A model generated the notes under the pieces. That model ran no database searches, was not told where the DNA came from, and worked only from the letters and a program-made list of their open reading frames with translations. A stretch of DNA of 64,000 nt from Portulaca oleracea (taxonomy: Eukaryota; Streptophyta; Magnoliopsida; Caryophyllales; Portulacaceae), in assembly GCA_029582165.1 (NCBI GenBank), contig CM055876.1:12540501-12604500 (forward strand), written 5' to 3'. How positions within the stretch are numbered: the stretch's first letter is position 1; each line of letters starts with the position of its first letter. Of this stretch, positions 20,075 to 31,759 are shown in pieces. Both the position numbers and the translations under genes were made by a program.

Positions 20075-20630
20075 GGCTATAACAATGGCAACAACCACAA
20101 CCATTATAAATAATATATACCATTTTACACAACGACTTTTCTTCTTGCAATATTTGATATCCGTTTATAGCAACGACTTGTTGTTAATTGCAAAAGTTAT
20201 GAATAGACCTTTAATACATACCATTTTATGCAACGCCCATTCTTGTTGCAATAGGTGATACCATATTATAGCAACGACCTTTGTTATTGCAATATATATG
20301 GTATGAATATTATGGAATTTTAATTTAATTAGGCAGTTGAATTATTGTAAATGATATTATTCTTTTTTAGGAGGTCAATATTTTGAAACAAATATAAAAG
20401 AGAGAAGATTCTAATGTTATTGTTGATAGGATACTCCTTATTTGTTGGAGAATTTACATGTACGTTAGCAACAAAAGTAGTCACTGCGAAAAATGGCCAA
20501 TAACATTGGGAACGACCAATGCCGTTACGGAAAATACACACCGTTACACGCAACGATCTTTCTTGTTGCAATAATTAATATCCGTTTATAGTAATGACTA
20601 GTTGTTGTGAAAATTTTGAATGGACATTTT
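20075..20630 (+). mobile_element. Right-hand part of the CACTA-like host element
   Basis: Repeated subterminal words such as AACGACTTTTC, TTGTTGCAAT, GCAACGACC and the reverse GTAGTCACTGCG occur about every 40-60 bp, as in the left end at 8756-8953. No transposase. From about 20630 to 20918 the DNA is AT-rich and unassigned, with one roughly 45 bp direct repeat (ATTATGAGAAATAAAATAT near 20805 and 20843). Confidence 0.5.
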
Positions 20631-20918
20631 ATCAAACTAATTTGATTAAGTATATCTTTTTTGCAAGTATACTTAATAAAACTATTTTGGTAAATTGTCT
20701 ATTCACAGACCTTATTATAGGACATGAATAGTTAACAAAAATGTCAAATAATATTAAAACAAAACTAAAATGAACATGACATAGTCAACATATATATTTA
20801 CCATTATGAGAAATAAAATATACTATCAAAGAAATTTTTTATTATGAGAAATAAAATATACTATCTAAGAAATTTAAAAAAAAATTAAAATAAACATAAT
20901 ATAACTAATATATATATA

Positions 20919-21166
20919 CACTAGTAGAAAAGGGGTCAAAGGTCGACGCTTTAGGCTTGACGCTTTGGTCCAACGTCAACTAGATTTTGGGAGGGGACTC
21001 CATAACTGATATAAGGTCGACGCTTTTTTATGTCAGGAGGCAGGTCTACCGTCTACGATTTAAGGCGTCGATCTTGTCTTATAATCAAACAAGCAAAGAC
21101 GACCATTGTTGCGCTATACGAGGGAAAAGATTAAATAATAAAATCTTAATTGGAGGGACTTTTTCC
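20919..21166 (+). mobile_element. CACTA element end with GTCGACGCTTT subterminal repeats
   Basis: Begins CACTAGTAGAAAAGGGGTC, a good CACTA terminus, followed by GGTCGACGCTTT at about 20941 and 21013 and related words on the other strand (AAGGCGTCGA near 21062). The opposite terminus is not seen; the DNA meets another repeat at about 21167. Subterminal words differ from those of the element at 8756, so it is a different family. Confidence 0.6.
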
Positions 21167-21699
21167 TAGGTATGACAATAAAACTCGAACTCGTGGGTAC
21201 CCGCTTTTACCCGACTTGTTATGAGTGATACATTTTAGAAAAAACGGGTTAGGGTAGGGTGATGGGTACTCGTATTTAACCGACAGATACCTTACCCAAC
21301 CCGCCCCGAATACCTACAAAACAAAAAGATATTTTTTATAAAATTTTATCATTCATACTCATTTTTCGGGTCGGGTAAAGGCAGCTATATTAACACATTA
21401 AATGTATTTTGGCATGATAGTTGTCCAATTTTTCTCTTTATAATAATAATCTTCATATAATATTTTCTTTTGATCGCCAATATGATTATATCCGAAAATA
21501 ACCCGTTAATTTGTACATATGGGTATAAAACGGGTTGTATAATTTAATCTTCAATTGTATCCAAATTATACCCATTATACCCGCACTACCCAGTGGATAA
21601 AGGTAAGGATACTTGTATTTTGTACCCGCTAAATAATAAATATGGGTAGGATAAAGGTACAGCTCTACCCGCCCCGAACCCGACCCATTGCCATTTCTA
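21167..21699. mobile_element. hAT-like MITE with ACCCG-rich ends
   Basis: Ends are inverted: TAGGTATGACAAT on the left and the complement of TAGAAATGGCAATGGGTCGG on the right. The interior is full of GGGTA, ACCCG and CGGGT words in both directions. The 8 bp on either side (CTTTTTCC, CTTTTGCT) agree at six positions, consistent with a worn hAT target duplication. Non-coding. Confidence 0.55.
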
Positions 21700-21839
21700 C
21701 TTTTGCTAATCCTCACCAAAAAAAAACACACAAATCAACCCAGTTAGCAAAATAAGAAAATTAACAAATTATCTCCAGTATGACTTTTGCCTTCTTTTAA
21801 TATTAACAAAAGAAGTAAATTAAGTCATATCCTTCCATA

Positions 21840-22720
21840 AACAAAAACAACTAAACCCCTAAAACCCCTTCTGCGACTCTGTACGTACGGGGCTCTTCGT
21901 CATCTTAGGGTATCGAGTACGGCGGATGAAAATCTTCCGGGCGACACTGTTAATCGCGCCGATGACGATCCTAAAACTTGTTTCTTGAGTCTTTGTTTTT
22001 TTCTTCCCACCCCGAACCTGGCCCATTTCACTTAATTTGTATCTTGTGTGGGATATATTCTGAATTTTGTCGAAATTGAGATCCTGAAACTTGTTTCTTG
22101 AGTCTCTGTTTTTTTTTCTTCCAACAAATTTCTTTAATCATTTTTAGCTATAGTAATTGTGGCTGACGTCTTGGGGTTTTTTCAACTACTACCTTTAATT
22201 TGCTGCGGCAATTGAAATTAATCATGTGGCAGTGGTTGACATCCTGGGGTTTTTCAGCCATGGCTGTGGTCTTGGGGTAGTGTTATTCTTGAGTATATGT
22301 GTTTGAAATTAATCATGTGAATTCTTGTATCTTTTCACTACCCACTATTTTTCCTTTTCCACTTCTAATTCAATTTGTTGTATCGTCAATTTTTTCCTTC
22401 TATTTTCAAATGCATTAAGGAGAAAAAAATTTCCTTTCTATTTTCAATTTGCTATTCATGGGGTTTTTCAATTGCTATTCTTAAGTGTATGAGCAAATGA
22501 TTATTGATGAAGAAAGGGACATTAAGGAGAAAAAGAAAAGGTTGCAACATGACGTTATGCAAGTCCTCGAGCTCACACAAGTTGAAGCAGTGCAGACGTT
22601 CAAAGTGTTGAGATCCGATGATAATAACCTTGCCGCCTTTTATTATTGTGAAGGTGATGAGTGGAAGGGAGAGTTCCTCCTCAGTCTTTTTCATTCAAGT
22701 ATATATCCATCCCATTAGAC
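21840..22720 (+). other. Unassigned region with a small reading frame
   Basis: A less AT-rich start (21860-21960) with ACGTACGG and GGGCGACACTG words is followed by T-rich DNA with two similar passages containing AACTTGTTTCTTGAGTCT (about 21976 and 22089). A plus-strand frame at 22485-22718 could encode 77 residues, with a charged start (EERDIKEKKKRLQ) and LELTQVEAVQTFKVLR. It matches no family I recognise. It may be the remains of a captured gene. 22720-23306 shows nothing beyond AT-rich DNA. Confidence 0.25.
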
Positions 22721-23379
22721 CATGCTATGTTATCAATAGTAGACTACCTTTGCTTTTAAGGGAGTAGAAGTATTTCGATGATGTAATTGCAAGGTGAACA
22801 TGAAATTTATGATGGTTTGGTTTTTTAAGGTTTAATTGTAAGGTGAACATGAACCATATGATGAATTGGTCTTTTAGATGTCATGTTTAACGTAATATGA
22901 GATACTGATTACATATATGTTACTTTATGTAGCTGATTGATAAAATGAACGTATTATAATTAAACAAAAAATTATTACATTGCCTAATTAGCAATGACAA
23001 AAATATGCTCTATACAATACAATTAAAAATCCTTACAATTTTTAATTATTAATCATAAATATATTTTACAATACAAATAAAAATTAAAAGTTGATAAATA
23101 TGTATTATAATGATTAATTATTGAAAATTGCAAAAATTATTTACAACTAATAAAAATATCAAATTCTTTCACGATAATATATCCTATAATACATACAATA
23201 CGTCAAAAATAAAAATATACTTGATTCCATTCCATAACTGCTCACCAAACAGTAGAAATGAAATTTGATTTCATCCCAATTTTTCTCCAAACAACTTCAG
23301 TCCTGGGTTTTAATTAGGGATAAGTGGTTCCAGATCCGGAACCTGGAACCAGTCAAACGAGTAGGTTCCGGATACGGAA

Positions 23380-23821
23380 CACAACTAGAAATATGTGTAT
23401 TGTCAATCACCTTTTTCCAACCAATTTAAAATGGTTGGAAAAACCAACCATTTTAGCAACCATTTCATATTTCAACTATTTTTCAAAAATTTTTGTGGGA
23501 AAAAGGGTTGGAAATTCCAACCAGTTTTGCTAAAATTGGTTGAAATTTTTTCCTACCATCCTTTATCCTACCATTTGAAATTGTTTAGAAAAATAGTGAG
23601 TAACCGACCATTTTTCCAACCATTTTCAAATAGTAGGAAAAAGGATGGTAGGAAAGTTCCAACCATTTTAGCAAAAGTGGTTGGAATTTTCAACCCTTTT
23701 TCCCACTAATTTTTTTGAAAAATAGTTGGAATATGAAATAGTTGCTAAAATTGTTGGTTTATTCAACCATTTTAAATTGGTTGGAAAAAAGTGGTTGGTA
23801 ATACACATATTTTTAGTAGTG
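23380..23821. mobile_element. 442 bp foldback CACTA MITE
   Basis: Left end CACAACTAGAAATATGTG, right end complement of CACTACTAAAAATATGTG. A 3 bp target duplication GAA (23377-23379, 23822-23824) fits CACTA. Almost the entire element is a palindrome of CCAACCATTT-type words, so single strands would fold into a long hairpin. Two short reading frames inside are by-products of the palindrome. Confidence 0.85.
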
Positions 23822-24286
23822 GAACCGGTCAAACGGGTAAGGTTAAGGTTCCTAAAATTTCGGAACCTGTCAAATGGGTAAGGGTAAGGTTCCTAAACTA
23901 CTACCTTGAACCAGAACCTGGAACTTGTCAATTAGGTTTAGGTTTCAGGTATTGTCACTAAATTTGAAGATTTCAAGGAATTTTAAGCTTGTTATATGAC
24001 TTAGGTTATTTTTCGTGAAGTTGTAATTTATGTTGAGACTTAATATTTATTAATACTATTTGTAATTTTGTATCGTTTGTTTCCGTAAAACCAACTTGTA
24101 AGACTATTTTAAATGTTTGGTATGTTTGCACTTTAAAGCAATGTGAGATTGGTATATGATAGTCAATATATAAATGTTGTGGATGAAATAATGACATGTG
24201 AGACTTTATTATTCTTTTAAAAAAATGCTAGACTTTAGCATAACAAACTTTTTTTTAAAAAAAAATCATGTCAGAAAATATATTTA

Positions 24287-24564
24287 GGGTGTGTTTGGTC
24301 AGGATGAAAATCACTTTCTAGAAAATGATTTTCCCATTTTTCGGTGTTTGGTGACCAGAAAATGGAGAACCATTTTCCAAGAAAATGATTTTCCCCCACC
24401 ACTTTGTAAATTATTTTCTTGACTCCAACCTAATGAAAACCATTACCTTCCTCTTTCCTCTACTCTCTCGCTCTCTCTCTCTCTCCACCATTCTCCCACA
24501 CTCATATCCTCATTTTAATATCTTCTCTCTCGTTTTTCTCTCTTCCACCACTATCTCTCCGTTT

Positions 24565-24615
<51 letters not shown>

Positions 24616-24861
24616 TTCTCTTTGTACACCACTCTGTCTCATACAGTCGTTTTAGTCTCTCTCTCTCTCATCTCCCCTCTCCGCTACTCTCTCACACACA
24701 CGATTTTAATCTCTGTCTCATTATCGTCAAACATGTGAAAATCATTTTCCTATGTGCCAAACACGGGAAAATATTAAATGAAAATTCATTTTCTAAGAAA
24801 ATCATTTTCCAACGAAAACCATTTTCCTAGAAAACAATTTTCCTTTACACCAAACACACTC
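24287..24861. mobile_element. PIF/Harbinger-like MITE with CT tract
   Basis: Ends GGGTGTGTTTGGT and ACCAAACACACTC are inverted. TTA flanks both sides (24284-24286, 24862-24864), the usual PIF/Harbinger target. GAAAATGATTTTCC words are repeated near both ends. The middle holds (CT)n microsatellites, longest at about 24568-24611. Confidence 0.75.
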
Positions 24862-25051
24862 TTAGTGTATAATCGGTGGGTACTAGGAACCGCACCCGGA
24901 ATCGCGGGTAAGGATAAGGTTCTCAAAATTTAGGAACCGGTTTAAACGGGTAAGGTAAGGTTCCTAAAATTTAGGAATCGGTCAAACGGGTAAGGGTAAT
25001 GTTCCTAGTTTTAGGTGAAGGTACCCGGAACCGCTCACCCCTAGTTTTAAT

Positions 25052-25444
25052 TCCATACCTAACCCCCTTAAATTTTTAATCCCATACCCATTCCATTCCT
25101 GAAATCTCTCAAAATAGGCACTTAGATCTACTGAGACATAAGATTGTAGGAATAAATAAGGGTGGAAAGATTTTATAGAGCATTTTCTATAACTCGTTCT
25201 ATTATTTATTATATAAAGATTGTATTAAGATTAAATATATTTATAATATAGTTGGGTAAAAATGGTTCGTCATGGATCTACCATTTGTTTCACCTAGAGT
25301 GCCCGACATAGCTATAATGAACCAGACATTACCTCAACCCAATTCGTTTAATTAAAGGACCTTTAGGGGCCGTTTGACATGCAATGAGAATGAGAAATGA
25401 GAATTCATAATGAGATTGAGATTGGAAATTAACATCAATTTATG
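25052..25444. other. Unassigned AT-rich DNA and left part of a MITE-like repeat
   Basis: From about 25370 the GGGGCCGTTTGACATGCAAT and GAGAATGAGAA words resemble the start of a plant MITE. Related DNA (GGAATATGATTGAGAATAAA) resumes at 32045 beyond the LINEs, suggesting both LINEs landed inside this repeat. No gene. Confidence 0.35.
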
Positions 25445-26332
25445 TTTTTTTTGAAACATTAGCGGCCGATGAACCCTTTTATTAATCAACCAACAGTGCA
25501 AAATGCACTCAGCAAAATCACCGCTCACTACACAGGTGAGCCAGCCATAGTGATTTTGACAGTTGCAGTCCGAAATGCGAAAGGAACTACAACATCCATG
25601 ATGATACAACACATCTAATCAAACCAGCAACTGGAACTTATGAAAAAATGATGGGAATGTTGTTGAAATTCATCGCCAGCAACTCAATTAAATATGGATG
25701 CTTGTCTTTCCATTCTATGGACCAAAGTGAAACTCTCCATTTTACTGTCTGAATGACCAACTCACTGTCTCTTGCCTGATTATCAAAGATGATAGCATTA
25801 CGATGATTCCACAGAGACCAAACAATTGCAAAGATTGATGCTAGCCAATAACTTGTTCTCAGCTTGCTTGTGAACTTGACTTGGGTCCATTTCTCAAACA
25901 TACATCTGAGGGAGAGTTCCTATGGCAAGATGTGAGCCAATGATTGCATAGTTTCAAACCAAACATACCATGAGAATGGACATGTGAGGAGGAGATGATT
26001 GTCACTTTCTGATGCTACTTCATAGAATGGGCAGATGTCAAAGGTAGCATCAATTACACCCTTTCTTACTAACATTCCTTTGGTGTTAAGCTTCCCTAAT
26101 AGGGCAATCCAAAGCAAAATTTCAATCTTTTGGGGAGCAAGTTTTTGCCACACCAGACACACCACTGAATCAACCTGAGTTGCTCCATATATGATCGCAT
26201 CTGCTTCTGAAGTGACAGACTTGACTTAGAATTTGGAGGAGTTATGCCATGTTATGCTATCTCGTACATTCCTGTTGGGATGCACTGTTTGGAGCTTGGT
26301 CTGATGAGTTTGGATAGCTTTCTTGATGTACT
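25445..26332 (-). pseudogene. 5'-truncated LINE (zf-RVT region and 3' end)
   Basis: The minus strand reads, with stops and shifts, through IKKAIQTHQTKLQ (about 26330) into a zf-RVT domain: WQKLAPQKIEILLWIALLGK, then CPFYE and LLLTCPFSWYVW (25920-26165). A further piece, 25638-25901, has FAIVWSLWNHRNAIIFDN, which usually follows zf-RVT in plant L1-type elements. It ends at 25445 in TTAATAAAAGGG...GAAAC followed by eight A, a LINE-like 3' end. Endonuclease and reverse transcriptase domains are missing. The large LINE lies immediately upstream. Confidence 0.85.
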
Positions 26333-26391
26333 ATCAACTTTCTTGTTTTTTTTTTGGAAGAAAAGACAGAGACACAGTAATAAAATAGAGG

Positions 26392-26889
26392 TCATGGAAG
26401 TGATAATCCACTAGCCTTCTTGGCTAGGGCATGAGCTTCCTTGACACTTGTTCTAGGAACTTTCCCAATACAACAACACTGAAGCTTAAGGAAAAGCAAT
26501 CTACAAGAGGACAGGATATTCTTGCACATCACCGGACTTGAGACCTTGTTGTTGAATAACTGCACCACTTCAATCGAGTCAGTTAGAATAGTGATATGGA
26601 GCAAATGTTTTTGGATCGCTCTCTCAAGGGCATTTTCAACTGCCGATAGTTCCATTTGCAGAGCTGATGTTCCTAGCATGGGAACTGCGTTTTGCTCTAT
26701 TTGGATGTCGTTGTGTCTGAACACCCAACCAATTCCACCCCTGCAGTTAGAATGATTCCAAGCACCATCACAGAAGAATTCCCCTTCGTTGACGGAGTTA
26801 ACATCAACAACCCAAACAAATTCATGAACTTGATGGGTAGCCCCATTAGTATGGTGGTTCAGGGCTCCAACTGCGCCCTTCTTCTTCAA
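26392..26889 (-). pseudogene. LINE RNase H domain
   Basis: About 165 residues. FFCDGAW, GGIGWVF, LQMELSAVENALERA and ILTDSIEVVQL match the plant RNase H (RVT_3) pattern, with the catalytic D of CDGA, E of MELSA and D of TDS visible. It is the last domain of the LINE ORF2 polyprotein and would remove RNA during cDNA synthesis. Separated by a frameshift and stop from the zf-RVT segment before it. Confidence 0.9.
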
Positions 26890-26919
26890 TGCTCCCAGCC
26901 TGAGGAGATTAAGTTCTGC

Positions 26920-27237
26920 CTAGACCCATGTAGGAATGAGCCCCGGATGAATCCATTCGTTGTTGAAAGACTTACGATTTCTTGCAAGCCAAAGAAACCA
27001 GCATATAGCCATGAATTCCTGAGCCATGGCCACCCCTGCTGACTTCTTCTGCCAGAAAAACTGCAACCAATTAGTAATCCATTTATCAAGTTGAAGCGCC
27101 CCAAGGGAATGTTCTGTGAGAGCTAACGGGGAAGCAAACCAGATCCTCTTAGCCCATTCACAATCTCGGAAAAGATGTTCCCGATTTTCAATGTCATTTT
27201 TACACAGACAGCACCTAGCATCTACAAGGGGTCCCAT
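26920..27237 (-). pseudogene. LINE zf-RVT domain
   Basis: Contains CCLCKNDIENREHLFRDC and WFLWLARNRKSFNN, the zinc-knuckle and following W-x-x-W-x-x-RN pattern of the zf-RVT domain between reverse transcriptase and RNase H in plant LINEs. Frame differs from both neighbours. Confidence 0.9.
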
Positions 27238-27665
27238 CGGAGTCTTTTGGCATGTAGGGGAAGGGCATTATGAAAAGCCTTCCAAAGGAGCATCTTCTAT
27301 TTTGACGGAGTCTGTGTTGCCCAGAACTTACTCTAGAACCTGTGTTGATATTTCTCTTCATCTACTGAGGGGATGTTTGTCGAATCTCTCGAGGTGGACC
27401 ATAAGAAATAATAAGCCGTTTTAACTGAAATGCCGTCTCTTGTTAGCCCCCAATATGTTTCATCCTCTTCTTCCAAGTCTCTAATTGGGCAAGCCATGAT
27501 GTCCCTGACCTATTGGCTCGTGAACTGAGCTGAAATGACTTCAATATTCCAACGTCTTGGATTGTCAAGGAAGAGGTCCTTGACCACTTTTATGTCCCAA
27601 GAGCTACGACTGTTCTCATGTATAAGCTCAACTTCACCTTTACCTGTCCAATTTGTGCCAAGAAC

Positions 27666-29528
27666 CTAAGTATTGCGCCCTGAGCCAATCCTAATCTTAA
27701 ATTGGGACTTAAGTTTGGAGGTAGCTTTGAACAAGCTTCTCCAGCCCCAGGAGCTAGTTGTAGGTAGGACAGCCTTGTCATCAATCGGAGAGATCCCTTT
27801 GTACCTGGCTTTGTACATTCTACCAAGCATGCTTTGAGGGTTGTTATGAATTCTCCAAGCTTGTTTGGCTAATAAAGCCTCATTTGCCCACTCTGTATTC
27901 CTCATACCCAGTCCTCCTGCTCCTTTTGGTGCAAACAGTAGTTCCTTGGCAACCCAATGCTTCCCCTGGTCTCCACGACTCGTCCACCAGAAGAATCTGG
28001 TCATTATTGCATCCAACCGCCTTGCAACTTTGATTGGAATTTTGTAAATGGCAAGAATGTGGTTGTGCAGCGCTGATAAAACAGAGTTTATTAGCACCAA
28101 TCTCCCAGTAGAGGAAAGAAGGGTTGCCTTCCAATTTTGTAACTTTCTGTCTACAACATCCAATAGGAACCCAAATTGGGTGGTTCTGTTCCGATGTATC
28201 AGATGAGGCACCCCCAAGTACTTATCAAAGACTTCTTCTAAAGCAAATCCAAAAACAACAGATAGCCCTTGTTTTTTGTCAACTGTGGTATTAGGGGAAG
28301 TCATCATTCTAGATTTGTTGATGTTGATGACCTGGCCCGACGCCAGGCAGAAACCATCAATGCAGCTCTTGAGGTTTAGGCAGTAATCAGCTCGAAGGTC
28401 GGTGAAGAAGATAGAGTCATCCGCAAAAAACATGTGATTTAGTTGTGGACTACCTCGAGCCACACAAATCCCTTTGAGATTTCCTTTAGCCATTTCCTGA
28501 TTGAGAAAACCACTCAGGACATCCAGGCAGAGGATGAAAAGATAAGGAGAAAGGGGGTCACCTTGACGTAGTCCTGCTTCCGGTTGGAACGAGGGGGAAG
28601 GGAAGCCATTGATAAGGACAGAGTAACGAACAGAGCTTACACATTCTAAGATCAGTTTGATCCAGTGGCCAGGGAACCCTAGCGTAAGGAGGACGTCTTG
28701 TAGGAAATCCCATTGTATCCGATCATAAGCCTTATTCATGTCCACCTTTATTGCAGCTAGCTTGGACCCCTGCTTGCGGGATTTGATTGTGTGTAGCACC
28801 TCATGTGCTATTAAACAGCTGACCCCTATCAGCCTTCCTTGTATAAACGCGTTCTGCGATTCGTCAATCAGCTTTTGCAAAATTGGTCGCAGCCGGTTGA
28901 CCAAGCACCCAGACAGAAGCTTATACAATACATTACACAGACTAATCGGGCGGAAGTCAGTCATAGACTGAGGAGCAGCAACCTTGGGAAAGAGGGTGAT
29001 GTGTGTAAGGTTTAGTTCCTTAAGGATGACCCCAGAATTGAGCATCTGGAGCACGGCAGCGGTGATATCTTCCCCAAACTGTGGCCACATCTATTGGAAA
29101 AAGCACGCCGGTAAACCATCCAGTCCTGGTGCCTTTAGTCCCCCCATTTTTTTCAGCACTCTATGGACTTCTGTCTCCGTGAAGGGCTTGTTGAGGATGT
29201 CATGATCCAAAGTGGATAGGCGTTTCTGGTAATTTCCCAGAACTCGATTCTTAGCCCTCTCTCTGAAGTAAATACATTTTTCTGGTTGCTTAAAGAGGAG
29301 TGTAAAATAGTCGACGGCTTCGCCCATTATCGTAGCTTCATTGGTTGTCCACCTTCCTTCAGTGGTTTGCAACCCCTTGATTCTGGTTGATGCCTTGCGA
29401 TGTTGGAATTGTCGGAAGAAGAATTTAGAAGCCGAATCTCCTTGCCCTAGCCAATTTATCTTGGACCGTTGGGCCCAATAAAGCTTAGAGAGGTGTAGAC
29501 CTTCCTCCACTTGGGATTTTTTTGTCAC
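27666..29528 (-). pseudogene. LINE reverse transcriptase
   Basis: One frame from 29528 to 27666 with a single TAG at 29091-29093 (after ACFFQ, before MWPQFGED). Ordered motifs: KAPGLDGLPACFF, LTHITLFPKV, FRPISLCNVLYKL, QNAFIQGR, AIKVDMNKAYDRIQWDFL, GLRQGDPLSPYLF, FFADDSIFF (catalytic DD), and PHLIHRNRTTQFG. It is the best-preserved part of the element. It would copy element RNA at a nicked target. Apart from the stop codon the catalytic core looks complete, so loss may be recent relative to the other LINEs here. Confidence 0.95.
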
Positions 29529-29931
29529 ATAAGGCTTTCAGGGCCAAATTATCCAGGCCTAATTCTTGGAAGATATCTTGTAACAAGTGGGTGGGTCCTT
29601 GTTGGGCCACGGAAGTGCCAGCCTCCAAAGACTCCCGAGAGGTGCTTGCTGGGCTGTCGAATGACCCTAGTTCCGCGGACACAAGGTTCTGGGCCATAAG
29701 CAAGGAGTAGACTTTATGGTTGATAGGCTCAACAGACTTGCGTTTCCAATCAAGGGTCCAGTATTTGCGTTTGGACCGCAGTTGGTAGAGGTCTCTCACC
29801 ACATCAAAAACGCTCCCTGGTCGCCTGGTACTTTCAGCCCAAGCCATGCCCAGAAGATTTCGAAGTTCCTGGCAGTGAATAGCCCAAGCTTCTACCCGAT
29901 ATCCTTTGGGTTTTCTTCTCTCATTTTGCAA
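29485..29931 (-). pseudogene. LINE ORF2 linker between endonuclease and RT
   Basis: Arginine/lysine-rich region with KPKGYRVEAWAIHCQEL and YWTLDWKRKS, placed between endonuclease and reverse transcriptase in ORF2. A frameshift separates it from the RT frame near 29510. No recognised domain. Confidence 0.7.
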
Positions 29932-29933
29932 TC

Positions 29934-30642
29934 CTAGGGTAAAAACAATGGGACCATGATCAGAAAAAAGGATTGGGAGATTGGTGAGAGTGGCGTTGGG
30001 GATCCCTTGGCGACCTGCCTGGTTAAGGTATCCTCTGTCCAGGATTTCAAAATAGCTTGTGCACCTTGTCTGCCATTAGACCAAGTGAATGTGACTCCAG
30101 TGGCAGGGATATAGAGAGAGTTGATTTTTCCAATTTTGAAAAGGGATCTGCCCTGGAATTTGCGAGGAACCCCCCACTTTCTGGTCCAGATATTCAACCT
30201 GGTTAAAGTCCCCCGGGAAAACCACTGGTGCTGTGATTGTAGCACAGACCGAACTTAGTTCTTCCCAGATTGCACCCCTTTGATGCACTTCAGGGTGACC
30301 GTAAACAAAGCAATAGAACAAGGGGGAAGACCCCATTTCATTAACTTCACATAATACTACATGAGAAGAAACATAGGAAGCAACCACAATACAAGACTAC
30401 TTACAAAGAACAACAACACCCCCACTACGACCGCTTGAATCCAACCCAGCAACAACAGAAAGATTAAGCCCTAGCAACATCTTACGCACCGACTCAACAG
30501 AAGTTTTACATTCAAACAGACACAAAAGTGATGGCTGAAAATTGCGAAGAATCCATTTGAGATACGGAACTACAGAGGTCTTCGCCTCCCCCACTCCTCT
30601 GCAGTTCCAGACACAGACATTCATGGCTCTGTTAGGGGTCAT
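29934..30642 (-). pseudogene. LINE apurinic endonuclease-like domain
   Basis: Starts MTPNRAMNVCVWNCRG, then LLCLFECKT (metal-binding E), FVYGHP, VFPGDFNQV (GDFN motif), a TWSNGRQG-type pattern and SDHGPIV near 29950, all typical of the APE-like endonuclease of plant L1 elements. One stop at about 30397 and at least two frame changes (near 30080-30245 and 29990) break it. The start ATG overlaps the ORF1 stop as ATGA (30639-30642). Confidence 0.9.
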
Positions 30643-31759
30643 TTCCGGCTGACCCCCGATGCCTCAGAAGAAGTCCCTTCACCCTCTTCATGCTCAGGTG
30701 CATCTGTTGGCGGTGTTGCTTGAGCCGCTTCCCTTAACGCATCTCCAGTGATCCACAGACGGTCCAACTCAGCCTGCTTTGCCCACTTGGCCATAGTGGA
30801 ATAGACACCCCCCTTAGCCCTATCCGTATGCCGTCCTTCCTCTGTGTAGAGCTCCGGTAGAGAGGCGACCTTTCTCTTGAGGTTAAGGAAAAGTTTTATT
30901 CCTTCCTTCGTGGTTTCTGGGATGTTAAGGCTTGTCGATCTTTGGATGATAAGCTTTTTCTTCTTCTTGCATCTACCACTCCCTTCTTCCCCAGAGTTTT
31001 TCGGAGGGTTCCCCCTCTTCCAGGCTTCTTGTTCGTCGTCTGCCTTTTGCTCAACTTCCATATTCAGCTCTTCAGCATCTATTGCATTATACCGGAGATG
31101 CATTTTCATGTTCTGGCCTCCTTCAAAATTTCCGTCCTGCACCAGCTGCTCCATACACACCTCGAGTCCTACAGCTTTCCCTTTTGCACTAACAGGATCC
31201 ATGTTGTTCAGGCTTTGTGGTTGAGGATTTGGGGAATTTGAGCTTTCTGCTGGAGGTTGAAGGCTAAGGTTTAGATCAATGGGTTGATCCTTGTCTAGGG
31301 ATGTATAAATAGTCGAAAGAGCTGCAGTCCTGGCCCCTAACTCGCCCAAAAAACCACGCTTCTCAGACCGTTGAGTTGTCTCTGAGGTCGAGTCAATAAT
31401 AATAGGTTTGTCGGAACTAAGCCCTAGGATGGTGCTTTTATAGCTTCTGAACGTATTTAAAGCAAGTGCTGTGTTGACCCTCTTTTTCTGGACTTCTTGG
31501 AATTCGATATCCAGCCTTTTCCGAATATCAGCAAAAGGGGAAAATTCTGGAATAATAGGCCCCTTCTGCCATTGAATACCACCAACCATATTTTGGCCCA
31601 CAATTTCCTTGGGGCCTGGAGCAACCATATGAAAGCCTTTGCTTGTACCAATTTGGTCGCGGTAGGCCCCCTGTTGAAACTCCATTCCAAGGACTCTGAA
31701 TTGACTTGTTTGCTCCTGCTGATGTCACCCTGTCGAGAGCAACCCCCTTGCATGGTTTA
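30639..31759 (-). pseudogene. LINE ORF1, C-terminal region
   Basis: A long open frame, 31685 to 30639, encodes a hydrophilic region with acidic and lysine-rich parts (CKKKKKLIIQR) and no zinc knuckle. It corresponds to the poorly conserved tail of a plant LINE ORF1 (nucleic-acid-binding protein). It is joined to the preceding piece by a frameshift near 31690. Its TGA overlaps the ORF2 ATG. Confidence 0.75.

Larger units (their letters stand above)
23315..25043. mobile_element. hAT MITE carrying two nested MITEs
   Basis: Terminal inverted repeats: TAGGGATAAGTGGTTCC on the left, complement of TAGGGGTGAGCGGTTCC on the right. A perfect 8 bp target duplication, GTTTTAAT, lies at 23307-23314 and 25044-25051, which is diagnostic for hAT. 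The interior is built on GGTTCC, GGGTAAGG and GTCAAACGGG words. Two later insertions, 23380-23821 and 24287-24861, account for more than half of its length. No coding capacity. Confidence 0.85.

Noticed and set aside
23395..23709. Small protein rich in Phe/Asn/His
   Set aside because: It is a translation of the palindromic CACTA MITE.
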